Positions 1 through 15,084 of a stretch of DNA of 64,000 bases are shown piece after piece. Location of the stretch: the NCBI RefSeq assembly GCF_024752025.1, contig NZ_JANTPU010000001.1, positions 1,488,001 through 1,552,000 of the forward strand, read 5' to 3'. The translations under genes and the position numbers were made by a program. Under the pieces are notes generated by a model that did not search any database, had not been told where the DNA came from, and saw only the letters and a program-made list of their open reading frames with translations. The stretch is from Pseudidiomarina sp. CB1 (GTDB taxonomy: Bacteria > Pseudomonadota > Gammaproteobacteria > Enterobacterales > Alteromonadaceae). The stretch's first letter is position 1, and each line of letters starts with the position of its first letter.

Positions 1-735
1 GATTTCTACTTCGTCACCAGTGCGCACGATACCACGCTCTACACGACCTGTTACTACAGTACCACGACCTGAGATCGAGAATACGTCTTCGATTGGCATG
101 ATGAACGGCTTATCGATATCACGCTCTGGCTCTGGGATGTAGTTATCCAAAGCTTCTGCCAATTCTAGGATTTTCGCTTCCCACTGCTCTTCGCCTTCCA
201 ACGCTTTCAACGCTGAACCTTGAATCACTGGCAAGTCGTCACCTGGGAAATCGTACTCAGAAAGAAGTTCACGAACTTCCATCTCTACCAATTCCAACAA
301 CTCTTCGTCGTCTACCATGTCACATTTGTTCATGAAAACAACGATGAACGGCACGCCTACCTGACGTGACAACAAGATGTGCTCACGGGTTTGTGGCATA
401 GGGCCGTCAGTGGCTGCTACTACCAAGATAGCGCCGTCCATCTGCGCAGCACCGGTGATCATGTTTTTCACATAGTCAGCGTGTCCTGGGCAGTCTACGT
501 GTGCGTAGTGACGCGTCGGAGTATCGTACTCAACGTGTGAAGTTGAGATGGTGATACCACGCGCTTTTTCTTCTGGTGCGTTATCGATCATTGCGAAGTC
601 TTTCGCAGCGCCACCGTAGGTTTTTGCCAAAACGGTAGTGATCGCAGCAGTCAGAGTAGTTTTACCATGGTCAACGTGGCCGATAGTACCTACGTTCACA
701 TGCGGTTTCGAACGTTCAAATTTTTCTTTTGACAT
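1..735 (-). CDS. tuf: Elongation factor Tu (tufA copy, C-terminal part outside the window)
   Basis: EF-Tu is the cytoplasmic GTPase that carries aminoacyl-tRNA to the ribosome. Only the first 245 codons are present because the window edge cuts the gene. The N-terminal G domain is complete, with the P-loop GHVDHGKT, the DCPGH motif and NKCD. The start is at 733-735, and translation begins [20 protein letters not shown]. The gene follows fusA by 59 bases, the usual last place in the str operon (rpsL-rpsG-fusA-tufA). By eye its bases match positions 16979-17713 of the second tuf without a difference, and the match ends just past the start codon. That pattern suggests gene conversion. Confidence 0.97.
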   Translation of the reverse strand, partial: MSKEKFERSKPHVNVGTIGHVDHGKTTLTAAITTVLAKTYGGAAKDFAMIDNAPEEKARGITISTSHVEYDTPTRHYAHVDCPGHADYVKNMITGAAQMDGAILVVAATDGPMPQTREHILLSRQVGVPFIVVFMNKCDMVDDEELLELVEMEVRELLSEYDFPGDDLPVIQGSALKALEGEEQWEAKILELAEALDNYIPEPERDIDKPFIMPIEDVFSISGRGTVVTGRVERGIVRTGDEVEI

Positions 736-744
736 GACTTTTCC

Positions 745-784
745 TTAACTTAAGTTAAAAGTCCGGTCCCGTAGAGAACCGGAC
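745..784 (-). promoter_or_regulatory. fusA-tufA intercistronic palindrome and hairpin
   Basis: The short gap between fusA and tuf holds two inverted repeats. One is a 14-base perfect palindrome, TTAACTTAAGTTAA, at 745-758. The other is a 7-bp stem, GTCCGGT (761-767) with ACCGGAC (778-784), around a 10-base loop. No T-run follows on the minus strand, so it does not look like a terminator. It may be an RNA processing or stability element. The function is inferred only. Confidence 0.4.
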
Positions 785-794
785 CAGACTCTAC

Positions 795-2918
795 TTAATC
801 TTTAGTTTGACGAGCGGCAATAACCTGCTCAGCAATGTTGTTTGGTGCTTCAGCGTACTTCAAGAATTCCATTGCATAAGATGCGCGGCCCTGAGTCTGC
901 GAACGCAGGTCAGTAGCGTAACCGAACATTTCTGATAATGGAACTTGCGCGCGAACTTCTTTCAAATCACCTGCAGCATCTTCCATGCCTTCGATGATAC
1001 CGCGACGACGGTTCAAGTCACCAACTACGTCACCCATGAATTCTTCAGGAGTAACAACTTCAACTTTCATCATTGGTTCTAAAATCGCTGGGTTAGCTTG
1101 CAATGCACCTTTTTTGAAGGCCATGCTACCGGCGATTTTAAACGCCATTTCTGATGAGTCAACATCGTGGTATGAACCATCATACAACGTTGCTTTTACG
1201 CCAAGTAGTGGGTAGCCAGCAAGTACACCATTTTGCATTTGCTCTTGGATACCTTTGTCTACCGCAGGAATATATTCCTTCGGTACGACACCACCTACGA
1301 TTTCGTTAACGAATTCGTAGTTAGGCGTTTCGTCGTCAGAAGCATCAAATTCCATAGGTTCAAGTTTCAGCCAAACGTGACCGAATTGACCACGACCACC
1401 TGATTGACGTACGAACTTACCTTCAACTTCAACGCCCTTACGGATCGTTTCACGGTAAGCAACCTGAGGTTTACCTACGTTACACTCAACGTTGAATTCA
1501 CGCTTCATACGGTCAACGATGATATCAAGGTGAAGTTCACCCATACCAGAAATGATCGTTTGACCAGACTCTTCGTCAGTCTTCACGCGGAACGACGGAT
1601 CTTCTGCAGCCAACTTACCTAAAGCAATACCCATTTTTTCTTGGTCAGCTTTAGTTTTTGGTTCAACCGCAACAGAGATTACAGGCTCTGGGAATTCCAT
1701 ACGCTCAAGCGTGATGATGTTGTTCGGATCACACAAAGTGTCACCGGTCGTAACATCTTTCAAGCCGATCGCAGCTGCAATATCCCCTGCCAAGATTTCT
1801 TTGATCTCTTGACGGTCGTTTGCATGCATCTGAACCATACGGCCGATACGCTCACGCTTGCTCTTCACTGGGTTATATACGGTGTCACCTTGTGACAATA
1901 CGCCCGAGTAAACGCGCAAGAACGTCAAAGTACCCACGAACGGGTCAGTTGCGATTTTAAATGCCAACGCTGAGAAAGGTTCGGCATCATCTGATTTACG
2001 AACACCTTCAGACTCGTCTTCAAGAATACCGCGAATCGCTTTAACTTCTGTCGGTGATGGAAGGTACTCGATAACAGCATCAAGTACAGCCTGAACACCT
2101 TTGTTCTTAAATGCAGAACCACATAAGCAAAGTACGATTTCGTTGTTCAACGTACGCTCACGCAAGCCTTGTTTGATCTCTGCTTCAGTCAGCTCACCTT
2201 CTTCAAGGTATTTGTTCATCAACTCTTCGTTAGCTTCAGCGGCAGCTTCAACCAACTCGTTGTGATACTGCTCAGCTTGATCAACCAAGTCTTCAGGGAT
2301 CGGATCATAAGTAAAGGTCATACCAGAATCTTCTTCATTCCAGTTGATTGCCTTCATTTTGATCAAATCGACGACGCCTTTGAAGTTATCTTCAGCACCG
2401 ATTGCCAAGTGAATTGGCACTGGCGTTGCGTTCAAACGAGATTTAATCTGGTTCACAACACGCAAGAAGTCTGCACCTGCACGGTCCATCTTGTTGACGA
2501 ATACCATGCGTGGAACTTCATACTTGTTAGCTTGACGCCAAACAGTTTCAGTTTGCGGTTGTACACCTGAAGATGCACACAGAACGACTACGGCACCATC
2601 GAGTACACGCAATGAACGTTCTACTTCAATGGTGAAGTCAACGTGTCCAGGGGTGTCGATGATGTTTACGCGGTGTTCTGGGAACTGTGCGTCCATACCA
2701 CGCCAGAAACAGGTTACGGCAGCAGAGGTAATGGTGATACCACGCTCTTGTTCCTGTGCCATCCAGTCAGTAGTTGCTGCACCGTCATGTACCTCACCAA
2801 TTTTGTGAGATAGACCGGTGTAGAACAACACACGTTCTGTAGTGGTTGTTTTACCTGCGTCTACGTGAGCACAAATACCGATATTACGATAGCGCTCAAT
2901 CGAAGTTTTACGGGCCAT
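795..2918 (-). CDS. fusA: Elongation factor G
   Basis: EF-G is the GTPase that drives ribosomal translocation and, with the ribosome recycling factor, helps recycle ribosomes. The 707-residue product is close to the E. coli length of 704. The G1 motif [12 protein letters not shown] lies near residues 17-28, with the [11 protein letters not shown] switch, DTPGHVDF and [10 protein letters not shown] following. Domains II to V extend to the end, and no truncation is visible. It is the third gene of the str operon, 27 bases after rpsG and before tuf. Only one fusA is in the window, and no second EF-G-like gene is seen. Confidence 0.99.
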   Translation of the reverse strand: MARKTSIERYRNIGICAHVDAGKTTTTERVLFYTGLSHKIGEVHDGAATTDWMAQEQERGITITSAAVTCFWRGMDAQFPEHRVNIIDTPGHVDFTIEVERSLRVLDGAVVVLCASSGVQPQTETVWRQANKYEVPRMVFVNKMDRAGADFLRVVNQIKSRLNATPVPIHLAIGAEDNFKGVVDLIKMKAINWNEEDSGMTFTYDPIPEDLVDQAEQYHNELVEAAAEANEELMNKYLEEGELTEAEIKQGLRERTLNNEIVLCLCGSAFKNKGVQAVLDAVIEYLPSPTEVKAIRGILEDESEGVRKSDDAEPFSALAFKIATDPFVGTLTFLRVYSGVLSQGDTVYNPVKSKRERIGRMVQMHANDRQEIKEILAGDIAAAIGLKDVTTGDTLCDPNNIITLERMEFPEPVISVAVEPKTKADQEKMGIALGKLAAEDPSFRVKTDEESGQTIISGMGELHLDIIVDRMKREFNVECNVGKPQVAYRETIRKGVEVEGKFVRQSGGRGQFGHVWLKLEPMEFDASDDETPNYEFVNEIVGGVVPKEYIPAVDKGIQEQMQNGVLAGYPLLGVKATLYDGSYHDVDSSEMAFKIAGSMAFKKGALQANPAILEPMMKVEVVTPEEFMGDVVGDLNRRRGIIEGMEDAAGDLKEVRAQVPLSEMFGYATDLRSQTQGRASYAMEFLKYAEAPNNIAEQVIAARQTKD

Positions 2919-2945
2919 AAATTCCTCTTTAGGTTAACTGTGAAT

Positions 2946-3416
2946 TTACCAGCGATAGTGAGCGAACGCTTTGTTCGCTTCGGCCATACGGTGGACGTCT
3001 TCACGCTTCTTCACAGCAGAGCCTTTGTTTTCAGATGCGTCTAGCATTTCACCTGCTAGGCGCTGAGCCATGGATTTTTCACCCCGAGTACGCGCGGCAT
3101 CAACTAACCAACGCATAGCCAGTGCATTACGACGCACTGGACGAACTTCTACAGGTACTTGATAAGTAGAACCACCAACGCGGCGCGACTTAACCTCTAC
3201 TGTAGGACGTACGTTGTCCAATGCTTCTTCAAATACTTCTAAGTGCTCTTTCTTGGTCTTTTCAGCCATGATGTCTAAAGCACCGTAGATAATTTTCTCT
3301 GCGACAGATTTTTTGCCGTCAACCATGACGACATTGATAAATTTAGCCAACAACTCTGATCCGAACTTAGGATCCGGTAGGATTTTACGTTGACCAATGA
3401 CGCGTCTTCTAGGCAT
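2946..3416 (-). CDS. rpsG: 30S ribosomal protein S7
   Basis: S7 is a primary 16S rRNA-binding protein that nucleates the 30S head and, in enterics, represses its own operon by binding the rpsL-rpsG junction. The 156-residue product begins [20 protein letters not shown] and contains the conserved [14 protein letters not shown] stretch near residue 80. It lies 77 bases after rpsL, and that gap keeps the E. coli-like regulatory sequence described separately. The length equals that of the common short S7 form, without the C-terminal extension of E. coli K-12. Confidence 0.99.
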   Translation of the reverse strand: MPRRRVIGQRKILPDPKFGSELLAKFINVVMVDGKKSVAEKIIYGALDIMAEKTKKEHLEVFEEALDNVRPTVEVKSRRVGGSTYQVPVEVRPVRRNALAMRWLVDAARTRGEKSMAQRLAGEMLDASENKGSAVKKREDVHRMAEANKAFAHYRW

Positions 3417-3424
3417 CTTAATAT

Positions 3425-3493
3425 TCTCCGATTAATTCAGGGTATTCCCCAAAACTTTAAATTACAGTGTTTGGCCTTACTAACGGAGAACCG
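3425..3493 (-). promoter_or_regulatory. rpsL-rpsG intercistronic S7 autoregulatory element
   Basis: Read on the minus strand, this gap contains GTTAGTAAGGCCAAAC, then GTTTTGG, then CCTGAATTAA and the CGGAG ribosome-binding site of rpsG. The same blocks in the same order are known from the E. coli rpsL-rpsG junction, where S7 binds to repress translation. The central loop is shorter here. That the element is conserved is seen by eye from memory of the E. coli sequence. That S7 binds it here is inferred. Confidence 0.6.
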
Positions 3494-3868
3494 TTAAGAC
3501 TTCGGCCGCTTCGCGCCGTACTTCGAACGGCCTTGTTTCCGATCGTTTACGCCGGCACAGTCAAGCGCACCGCGCACTGTGTGATAACGAACACCTGGCA
3601 AGTCTTTTACACGACCGCCGCGAATCAATACGACTGAGTGTTCTTGCAGGTTGTGACCTTCACCACCGATGTACGAAGAAACTTCGTAACCGTTCGTCAA
3701 ACGCACACGGCATACTTTACGTAGCGCTGAGTTCGGCTTTTTCGGGGTAGTAGTATAAACACGGGTACATACACCGCGTTTTTGTGGGCAAGCCTCAAGT
3801 GCCGGAACGTTGCTTTTAACAACCGGCTTTTGACGACCTTTGCGCACCAGCTGATTAACTGTTGCCAT
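3494..3868 (-). CDS. rpsL: 30S ribosomal protein S12
   Basis: S12 sits at the decoding centre of the 30S subunit and contributes to accuracy of tRNA selection. The 124-residue product begins [20 protein letters not shown]. The lysines where streptomycin-resistance changes classically arise are unchanged, in [11 protein letters not shown] and near [10 protein letters not shown], so the allele looks wild type. It is the first gene of the str operon, preceded by a strong promoter at 3966-3994. Confidence 0.99.
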   Translation of the reverse strand: MATVNQLVRKGRQKPVVKSNVPALEACPQKRGVCTRVYTTTPKKPNSALRKVCRVRLTNGYEVSSYIGGEGHNLQEHSVVLIRGGRVKDLPGVRYHTVRGALDCAGVNDRKQGRSKYGAKRPKS

Positions 3869-3965
3869 TCATAACTCCTGATTTTGTTGATGTCGCTCAA
3901 CAGAGTGAAAAAATCCAATCCCCCGCGACCACGAGCTAAACGCCCGCCAATTACGGGGAGGCCGA

Positions 3966-3994
3966 ATTTTAATGGTCAATAATTGGACTGTCAA
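3966..3994 (-). promoter_or_regulatory. Sigma-70 promoter of the str operon
   Basis: On the minus strand a perfect TTGACA (3989-3994) is followed after exactly 17 bases by TAAAAT (3966-3971). A G+C-rich discriminator comes next, typical of growth-rate and ppGpp-controlled ribosomal promoters. The site lies about 100 bases before rpsL and just after the rpoC terminator, so the str genes can be transcribed independently of rpoBC. The call rests on the consensus match. Confidence 0.8.
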
Positions 3995-4054
3995 GGAAAA
4001 GCGACGATTGGAACGTATGGAATCGCTTTATTTGCGTAAAAGTAAGCACCCAAT

Positions 4055-4083
4055 AAAAAAGGCCAATCGACTATCGACTGGCC
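4055..4083 (-). terminator. Intrinsic terminator after rpoC
   Basis: On the minus strand GGCCAGTCG pairs with CGATTGGCC (one wobble) at 4061-4083 and is followed by six T residues (4055-4060). It lies 25 bases after the rpoC stop and before the rpsL promoter, separating the rpoBC and str units. Confidence 0.85.
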
Positions 4084-4107
4084 TTTTAAGAGGTTTATCC
4101 AAGTGTC

Positions 4108-8346
<4,239 letters not shown>

Positions 8347-8381
8347 GATTTATCTCCTGGCAATTAGCGTCCGGTTTGGTC

Positions 8382-11300
8382 TCAGTCTTGGTCCAACTCA
8401 ATGTTGATACCTAGTGAGCGGATTTCCTTCAGCAATACGTTGAAGGATTCCGGCATACCAGCTTCCATGCGCAAGTCGTTGTCGACGATGTTCTTGTACA
8501 TCTTCGTACGACCATTTACGTCGTCCGATTTCACCGTCAACATTTCTTGCAACGTGTAAGCTGCACCGTATGCTTCCAATGCCCACACTTCCATCTCACC
8601 GAAGCGCTGACCACCGAACTGTGCTTTACCACCCAGCGGCTGCTGAGTAACCAAGCTGTACGAACCGGTAGAACGTGCGTGCATCTTGTCGTCAACCAAG
8701 TGATTGAGTTTCAACATGTACATGTAACCGACCGTTACATCACGCTCGAAGCGTTCACCAGTACGTCCGTCATACAAAGTGATCTGGCCTGACTCAGGCA
8801 AGTCACCTAGTTTCAGGAGTTCTTTAATTTCACTTTCGATTGCACCATCGAAGACTGGGGTTGCCGTTGGCAAACCTTTCTTCAAGTTGTTCGCAAGACG
8901 CATCACTTCGTCATCGCTAAAGGTGCTGATATCGACTTCTTGACGCGTGTCACCTAAGTCATAGACTTTTTGCAGGAATTCACGCATCTCAGCAACTTTC
9001 GCTTGCTGTTTAATCATTTTCTCGATCTTGGTACCGATACCACGAGCCGCCAAACCTAAGTGCGTCTCAAGAATCTGACCAATGTTCATCCGCGATGGTA
9101 CGCCCAACGGGTTCAGAACGATATCGACCGGATTACCTTCAGCGTCATAAGGCATGTCTTCAACCGGCTGAATGGTTGAGATAACACCTTTGTTACCGTG
9201 ACGACCAGCAAGCTTATCGCCTGGCTGGATGCGACGGCGTACCGCTAAGTAAACCTTAACAATCTTCAACACGCCTGGGGCAAGGTCATCACCTTGGGTG
9301 ATCTTACGACGCTTGTTTTCAAACTTGCTATCGAAGTCGTTGCGCAACTCTTCGTACTGCTGAGCAATTTGCTCAAGCTGCTGCTGTGCGTCTTCGTTCT
9401 TCAAGTTTTGCGTCAACCATTTGCTTTGCTCAAGACCAGCTAGTTTTGACTCATCGAAACCATTGGCCAGCAACAGGCTACGGGCACGCTCATAGATACC
9501 GCGCTCAAGAATCTTGAACTCATCGGTTAAATCTTTCTTAACCTGTTCAAGCTGCATGTTCTCGATATCAAGTGCACGCTTGTCTTTTTCGACGCCATCA
9601 CGGGTGAAGACTTGGACGTCGATGACGGTTCCAGTCACACCGTTAGGCACACGCAACGAACTGTCTTTCACGTCCGATGCTTTCTCACCAAAGATTGCAC
9701 GTAGAAGCTTCTCTTCTGGCGTCAGTTGCGTTTCGCCTTTTGGCGTTACTTTACCAACCAGAATGTCGCCACCACTTACTTCGGCGCCAACGTAAACGAC
9801 ACCTGATTCGTCCAGCTTGTTCAATGCAGATTCACCAACGTTCGGAATGTCCGAAGTGATTTCTTCCGCACCTAGCTTGGTATCACGGGCGACACAGCTG
9901 AGCTCTTGAATGTGGATAGTGGTCAAGCGATCTTCTTGTACCACACGCTCCGAGATCAAGATGGAGTCCTCGAAGTTATAACCATTCCAAGGCATGAACG
10001 CGACGCGTAAGTTTTGCCCAAGGGCCAAGTCACCCATATCGGTTGACGGGCCATCGGCCAATACATCACCACGCATGACCGGCTCACCAACGTTGACGTT
10101 AGGGATTTGGTTAATACAGGTGTTCTGGTTTGAACGGGTGTATTTCACAAGGTTATAGATATCGATACCAGCTTCGCCAGGTACCATCTCTTCCTCGTTA
10201 ACTTTTACCACGATACGGCTAGCGTCAACTTTATCGACTACACCACCACGCTTCGCAACAACAGTTACACCTGAATCCACAGCTACGGTACGTTCAATAC
10301 CAGTACCTACGAGCGGCTTATCTGCACGCAATGTTGGTACCGCTTGACGTTGCATGTTCGATCCCATCAAAGCACGGTTGGCGTCATCGTGCTCAAGGAA
10401 TGGAATCAAGCTTGCCGCGATCGAAACGATCTGCTGCGGAGAAACGTCCATATACTGGACTTGTTCTTTTGACATCAATGTCGTTTCACCTTTATGGCGA
10501 CACGGCACGAGGTCTTCGGTCAACTCACCTTTGTCGTTGGTCTTCACGTTCGCCTGGGCGATGACGAATTGACCTTCTTCGATAGCTGACAAGTAATCTA
10601 CGTCATCAGTTACAACGCCATTATCGACGCGACGATACGGAGTCTCTAAGAAACCGTATTCGTTGGTACGCGCAAACGTTGACAACGAGTTGATCAAACC
10701 GATGTTTGGACCTTCAGGCGTTTCGATTGGGCACACGCGACCATAGTGCGTTGGGTGTACGTCACGAACCTCAAAGCCTGCACGTTCACGGGTCAAACCA
10801 CCCGGACCAAGCGCAGAAATACGACGCTTGTGCGTTACTTCTGACAACGGGTTGTTCTGGTCCATAAACTGTGACAGCTGGCTTGAACCAAAGAACTCTT
10901 TCACCGCAGCACTGATTGGTTTCGCGTTGATCAAGTCTTGCGGCATGATGCTGTCAAGGTCACCAAGGCTCAAACGTTCTTTAACTGCACGTTCGACACG
11001 CACCAAACCAACACGGAATTGGTTTTCAGCCATTTCGCCCACTGAACGAATACGGCGGTTACCGAGGTGGTCGATATCGTCCACTTCATCAACACCGTTA
11101 CGGATTTCGATCAGTTTACGCATGACATCAATGATGTCTTCGTTGGTCAGGGTACCCGGACCGGTTAAGTCATCACGACCCAAACGGCGGTTGAACTTCA
11201 TGCGACCTACCGCTGACAAGTCATAACGGTCATCGCTGAAGAACAAGTTATCAAATAAGGCTTCCGCCGCTTCTTTCGTTGGCGGCTCGCCCGGACGCAT

Positions 11301-12410
11301 CATACGGTAGATTTCTACCAAAGCTTCCAAGCGGTTGTTGCTTGGATCGATGCGTAAGGTTTCGCTCATGTACGGACCGTGATCGAGGTCGTTCACAAAC
11401 AAAGTTTCAAATTTCTTGAAGCCCGCTTCACGCAACTCAGCCAACAATTCTAGAGTCAGTTCTGCGTTTGCTTCTGCAACCACTTCACCGGTCTTCTTAT
11501 TGACGTAATCTTTTGCGAGAACTTTGCCTACCAAATACTCAAGCGGAACTTCCATTTCTGGCTGGTTCAAGCCTTCAATTTGCTTGATGTGACGCGCAGT
11601 AATACGACGACCTTTTTCGACGATCATCTCGCCGTCATCGTTTTTAATGTCAAACTTCGCGGTTTCACCACGCAGGCGCTCAGGCACCAACTGCATGAAT
11701 ACTTTCTTGCCACGGAACTGGAAATACGTTGTGTCGAAGAACATCTCAAGGATTTCTTCAGTGGTGTATTCAAGTGCGCGCAAAATAATCGACGCCGGCA
11801 ATTTACGACGACGGTCGATACGTACAAATACGTTGTCTTTCGGATCGAACTCAAAATCCAACCAAGAACCACGGTATGGGATCACCCGTGCGTTATAAAG
11901 AACTTTACCTGACGAATGGGTTTTACCCTTGTCATGATCAAAGAACACGCCCGGCGAACGGTGTAACTGAGAAACGATAACACGCTCGGTACCGTTAATA
12001 ACAAAAGTACCGTTTTCAGTCATTAATGGGATTTCGCCCATATAGACTTCTTGCTCGCGCATATCTTTAACGGTGCCTGCCGCTGCTTCTTTATCATAAA
12101 GAACCAAGCGCAGTTTCACTCGCAATGGAGCAGAATATGTAATGCCACGAATTTGACATTCTTGAACGTCAAACACTGGCTCACCAAGGTGATAGCTCAC
12201 GTACTGCAATTCCGAATTACCTGAATAGGCGGCAATCGGAAATACTGAGCGGAAAGCTGCTTCCAGACCATTATTACCTTCTGGATCCAGCTCAATAAAT
12301 TTTTTGAATGAATCTAATTGGATTGACAACAGGTAAGGCACTTCAAGTACATGAGGCCGCTTACCAAAATCCTTGCGAATACGTTTTTTCTCAGAGTAGG
12401 AGTACGCCAT
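8382..12410 (-). CDS. rpoB: DNA-directed RNA polymerase subunit beta
   Basis: The beta subunit forms the opposite pincer of the polymerase and binds the growing RNA. Its 1342 residues equal the E. coli length. The rifampicin pocket reads [20 protein letters not shown] and continues with [12 protein letters not shown], which is the wild-type drug-sensitive sequence as known for E. coli. [13 protein letters not shown] near the C-terminal third and the final [20 protein letters not shown] block are intact. It follows the attenuator-like hairpin downstream of rplL and precedes rpoC. Confidence 0.99.
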   Translation of the reverse strand: MAYSYSEKKRIRKDFGKRPHVLEVPYLLSIQLDSFKKFIELDPEGNNGLEAAFRSVFPIAAYSGNSELQYVSYHLGEPVFDVQECQIRGITYSAPLRVKLRLVLYDKEAAAGTVKDMREQEVYMGEIPLMTENGTFVINGTERVIVSQLHRSPGVFFDHDKGKTHSSGKVLYNARVIPYRGSWLDFEFDPKDNVFVRIDRRRKLPASIILRALEYTTEEILEMFFDTTYFQFRGKKVFMQLVPERLRGETAKFDIKNDDGEMIVEKGRRITARHIKQIEGLNQPEMEVPLEYLVGKVLAKDYVNKKTGEVVAEANAELTLELLAELREAGFKKFETLFVNDLDHGPYMSETLRIDPSNNRLEALVEIYRMMRPGEPPTKEAAEALFDNLFFSDDRYDLSAVGRMKFNRRLGRDDLTGPGTLTNEDIIDVMRKLIEIRNGVDEVDDIDHLGNRRIRSVGEMAENQFRVGLVRVERAVKERLSLGDLDSIMPQDLINAKPISAAVKEFFGSSQLSQFMDQNNPLSEVTHKRRISALGPGGLTRERAGFEVRDVHPTHYGRVCPIETPEGPNIGLINSLSTFARTNEYGFLETPYRRVDNGVVTDDVDYLSAIEEGQFVIAQANVKTNDKGELTEDLVPCRHKGETTLMSKEQVQYMDVSPQQIVSIAASLIPFLEHDDANRALMGSNMQRQAVPTLRADKPLVGTGIERTVAVDSGVTVVAKRGGVVDKVDASRIVVKVNEEEMVPGEAGIDIYNLVKYTRSNQNTCINQIPNVNVGEPVMRGDVLADGPSTDMGDLALGQNLRVAFMPWNGYNFEDSILISERVVQEDRLTTIHIQELSCVARDTKLGAEEITSDIPNVGESALNKLDESGVVYVGAEVSGGDILVGKVTPKGETQLTPEEKLLRAIFGEKASDVKDSSLRVPNGVTGTVIDVQVFTRDGVEKDKRALDIENMQLEQVKKDLTDEFKILERGIYERARSLLLANGFDESKLAGLEQSKWLTQNLKNEDAQQQLEQIAQQYEELRNDFDSKFENKRRKITQGDDLAPGVLKIVKVYLAVRRRIQPGDKLAGRHGNKGVISTIQPVEDMPYDAEGNPVDIVLNPLGVPSRMNIGQILETHLGLAARGIGTKIEKMIKQQAKVAEMREFLQKVYDLGDTRQEVDISTFSDDEVMRLANNLKKGLPTATPVFDGAIESEIKELLKLGDLPESGQITLYDGRTGERFERDVTVGYMYMLKLNHLVDDKMHARSTGSYSLVTQQPLGGKAQFGGQRFGEMEVWALEAYGAAYTLQEMLTVKSDDVNGRTKMYKNIVDNDLRMEAGMPESFNVLLKEIRSLGINIELDQD

Positions 12411-12556
12411 GGGGTTCCTCAGCTAGCTGATTGATGACCCTAACCACCGGGGAGTCGATGGTTAAAAACAAACTTGTTACAGCTTGTCGTTCCCGTTTTT
12501 GTCACCGCGAGCATGCACCCCAATAACGGGCAAAAATGATACATGCTTAACAGCGC

Positions 12557-12588
12557 AAAAAGCCTGGTGACTCAAAAAGTCACCAGGC
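12557..12588 (-). terminator. rplL-rpoB attenuator hairpin
   Basis: A perfect 11-bp stem, GCCTGGTGACT with AGTCACCAGGC (12562-12588), encloses five bases and is followed by a T-run on the minus strand. It lies 38 bases after the rplL stop. In E. coli the same gap holds a partial terminator that sets the excess of L7/L12 over RNA polymerase. Here the stem is perfect, so the read-through level cannot be judged from sequence. The 146 bases between the hairpin and rpoB show no convincing promoter. Confidence 0.85.
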
Positions 12589-12625
12589 CTAGGCCTATGC
12601 GGCCAGTTTTTGTGTCAGTCGTTGA

Positions 12626-13003
12626 TTATTTAACTTCAACTTCTGCACCAGCTTCTTCAAGCTGCTTTTTCAGTTCTTCAGCTTCGTCTTTCGCGATGCC
12701 TTCTTTAACGGCTACCGGTGCAGACTCAACCATAGCTTTCGCTTCTTTCAGGCCAAGACCAGTTGCTGCGCGAACTGCTTTGATTGCGCCAACTTTGTTT
12801 GAACCAGCTGATTTCAATACTACGTCGAATTCAGTTTTCTCTTCTGCAGCAGCGTCGCCGCCTGCAGCTGGGCCAGCAGCTACTGCAACAGCAGCAGATG
12901 CGTCAACACCGAATTTCTCTTCAGCAGCTTCGATCAGTTCTACCAGTTCCATTACTGGCATTTCGGCGATTGCATTCAAGATATCTTCTTTAGTAAGAGC
13001 CAT
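12626..13003 (-). CDS. rplL: 50S ribosomal protein L7/L12
   Basis: L7/L12 forms the flexible stalk that recruits and stimulates translational GTPases. The 125-residue protein has an N-terminal dimerisation helix ([20 protein letters not shown]). An Ala/Gly-rich hinge spans about residues 35-55. The conserved C-terminal domain contains [20 protein letters not shown]. It lies 53 bases after rplJ and before the attenuator hairpin, as in other bacteria where L10 and L7/L12 are made from one message. Confidence 0.99.
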   Translation of the reverse strand: MALTKEDILNAIAEMPVMELVELIEAAEEKFGVDASAAVAVAAGPAAGGDAAAEEKTEFDVVLKSAGSNKVGAIKAVRAATGLGLKEAKAMVESAPVAVKEGIAKDEAEELKKQLEEAGAEVEVK

Positions 13004-13056
13004 AACTCTAAACTCCTGGGTTATAAATTACAAAAAAATTGGTTAAAAAACCGCTT

Positions 13057-13575
13057 CTATTTAGCGTCTTTAATTGCCGCCAACACACGCACAAACTTAG
13101 TAGGAACTTCGTTAACTGTACGAACGAACTTACTAACAGGTGCCTTGAAGGTGGCCAGCAATTTCGCCAATGCTTCGTCACGCGTCGGAAGTGATGCAAC
13201 TGCATCAAGTTTGTCTGCGCCCATAACACCGCTACCGATGTGGAGAGCAGTTACTTTCAGGTGCTTGTTCTCTTTAGCGAAGTCTTTGAACAAACGAGCT
13301 GAAGCGCCCGGTGCATCCAAAGAAAAGCCGTAAACAAGTGGACCTTTCAGTACTTCGTCCATGTCGTCAAACTGCGTACCTTCAAAAGCACGTTTCGCGA
13401 GGGTATTCCGAATAACTTTCAGATATACGCCTTGCTCACGCGCCTGACGGCGCAGCACGGTCATGTCCGCAACTTCCATACCGCGATACTCAGCAACAGC
13501 GACGGATAGAGCGTTTGAAGCAACTTCGTTAACTTCTTTAACGATTGCTTTTTTTGCTGCTAAACCTAGTGCCAC
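13057..13575 (-). CDS. rplJ: 50S ribosomal protein L10
   Basis: L10 anchors L7/L12 dimers to the ribosome, and the L10-L12 complex represses its own message. I place the start at a GTG at 13573-13575, which gives 172 residues starting (M)[14 protein letters not shown]. That matches the family N-terminus, and AGAGGTGA (13581-13588 on the minus strand) lies at good spacing before it. An in-frame ATG 54 bases upstream would add residues with no family counterpart and would run into the leader. The conserved [14 protein letters not shown] motif is present. The gene is preceded by a recognisable L10 leader. Confidence 0.96.
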   Translation of the reverse strand: MALGLAAKKAIVKEVNEVASNALSVAVAEYRGMEVADMTVLRRQAREQGVYLKVIRNTLAKRAFEGTQFDDMDEVLKGPLVYGFSLDAPGASARLFKDFAKENKHLKVTALHIGSGVMGADKLDAVASLPTRDEALAKLLATFKAPVSKFVRTVNEVPTKFVRVLAAIKDAK

Positions 13576-13639
13576 TGATATCACCTCTTTTTTTAGTTCT
13601 TGGCATAGCCGCGAACTATCGTTACACATAGGTAGACCG

Positions 13640-13790
13640 GGATTGCATCTACCACGTTGTCACGGTGAATCTCTTACCCAGAGAGTCTGAGCCGGATTAC
13701 ACCATCTGCGCAGGAAATTAAGTGTCGCTAATCATTTCTTCTCAGAAATCACCGCGAGACACCTGCGGTCTTGGACGGGAGCCACATTCA
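13640..13790 (-). ncRNA. L10 ribosomal protein leader (rplJ-rplL autoregulation)
   Basis: Read on the minus strand, this leader contains GTCCAAGACCGCAGGTGT (around 13759-13776), then CTTAAT, then CCTGCGCAGATGGTGTAATC (around 13693-13714). The CGCAGG and CCTGCG arms pair. The same motif order occurs in the known E. coli L10 leader, where the L10-L12 complex binds a kink-turn and closes the rplJ start. CTCAGACTCTCTGGGTAAGAG follows, also as in E. coli. The boundaries are approximate. Confidence 0.85.
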
Positions 13791-13831
13791 CTAAGTTATT
13801 ACACGAAGTGGCGACTCCAACCCATAAAACC

Positions 13832-14527
13832 TTATTTGCTTTCTAACGTACCTTGGTCGATGGCTACGCCAGCGCCCATAGTCGTTGATAAGCTAACTTT
13901 CTTGATGTACTGACCTTTCGCTGAAGAAGGCTTCGCTTTCTTCAATGCTGCCAGCAACGCTTCTAAGTTTTCTTTCAACTTGTCGTTATCGAAATCAACT
14001 TTACCGATAGTCGCGTGGATGATACCCGCTTTATCGTTGCGATAACGAATCTGACCAGCTTTCGCGTTTTGTACAGCGGTCGCAACGTCAGGTGTTACAG
14101 TACCAGTCTTCGGGTTTGGCATTAGACCACGTGGACCTAAGATTTGACCCAACTGACCGACCACACGCATTGCGTCAGGTGAAGCGATAACAACGTCAAA
14201 GTTCATTTCGCCTTTTTTCACTTGTTCTGCAAGGTCTTCCATACCAACCAAGTCAGCACCAGCTTCTTTAGCTTTGTCTACGTTTGCGCCACTAGTAAAA
14301 ACAGCTACGCGAACGTCACGACCAGTACCGTTTGGCAATACAGTAGCGCCACGAACGTTTTGATCAGATTTACGAGCGTCGATGCCGAGGTTGACAGAAA
14401 CATCAACGCTTTCTTTGAATTTTGCAGTTGCCAATTCTTTCAAAAGAGAGATCGCTTCGTTGATTTCATAATCACGAGCTTCAACTTTCTCTTTGATCAG
14501 GCGAGCGCGTTTGCTTAATTTAGCCAT
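13832..14527 (-). CDS. rplA: 50S ribosomal protein L1
   Basis: L1 forms the mobile stalk at the tRNA exit site and is the translational repressor of the rplK-rplA message in enterics. I use the start at 14525-14527 ([16 protein letters not shown], 231 residues). It agrees with the family N-terminus and lies one base beyond the rplK stop, which suggests translational coupling. The longer in-frame start would overlap rplK by 17 bases and add six unusual residues. The typical [14 protein letters not shown] motif lies near residue 128. Confidence 0.98.
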   Translation of the reverse strand: MAKLSKRARLIKEKVEARDYEINEAISLLKELATAKFKESVDVSVNLGIDARKSDQNVRGATVLPNGTGRDVRVAVFTSGANVDKAKEAGADLVGMEDLAEQVKKGEMNFDVVIASPDAMRVVGQLGQILGPRGLMPNPKTGTVTPDVATAVQNAKAGQIRYRNDKAGIIHATIGKVDFDNDKLKENLEALLAALKKAKPSSAKGQYIKKVSLSTTMGAGVAIDQGTLESK

Positions 14528-14528
14528 C

Positions 14529-14960
14529 TTACAGACCCTCCACATTCAGGCCCATCGCACGTGCAGAGCCGGCGATAGTACGTACTGCTGCATCAAGGTC
14601 AGCCGCTGTTAAGTCAGGCTCTTTAACCTTGGCAATCTCTTCCAACTGAGCACGGGTAACAGTACCCACTTTCTCAGTGTTAGGACGACCTGAACCACTC
14701 TTGATTCCTGCAGCTTTCTTCAACAAGAATGCAGCTGGAGGAGTCTTGGTGATGAACGTGAAAGAACGGTCTTCGAATACTGTAATTTCAACGGGAACTG
14801 GCGCGCCTTTTTCAAGCTGATCAGTTGCCGCGTTGAATGCTTTACAGAATTCCATGATGTTCACACCGTGCTGACCAAGTGCTGGACCAACAGGAGGTGA
14901 CGGGTTTGCTGCACCAGCTGCAACTTGCAGCTTGATGATAGCGCTAACTTTCTTAGCCAT
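14529..14960 (-). CDS. rplK: 50S ribosomal protein L11
   Basis: L11 binds the GTPase-associated region of 23S rRNA and is needed for RelA activation by uncharged tRNA. The 143-residue product has the N-terminal proline-rich motif [20 protein letters not shown] and the C-terminal rRNA-binding domain with [12 protein letters not shown] at the end. It is the first gene of the L11 unit. The 124-base leader between promoter and start contains a possible GGGG/CCCC hairpin that might be the L1 feedback site. That assignment is uncertain. Confidence 0.99.
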   Translation of the reverse strand: MAKKVSAIIKLQVAAGAANPSPPVGPALGQHGVNIMEFCKAFNAATDQLEKGAPVPVEITVFEDRSFTFITKTPPAAFLLKKAAGIKSGSGRPNTEKVGTVTRAQLEEIAKVKEPDLTAADLDAAVRTIAGSARAMGLNVEGL

Positions 14961-15084
14961 GTTTATATACCTCTTGGTTTGGGTCTAACGCCTTGTAAGT
15001 CTTCAATTTTTGCTACTTGTCGTAAGCAACAAAAACCAAGGGGTGACTTACTCAAACGGCTCCCCGACGTAAAAAAGGAGGCGA

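Noticed and set aside
12543-13046. 167-codon plus-strand frame opposite rplL
   Set aside because: It is the shadow of the alanine-rich rplL sequence, giving a Ser/Ala-rich translation with no family features.
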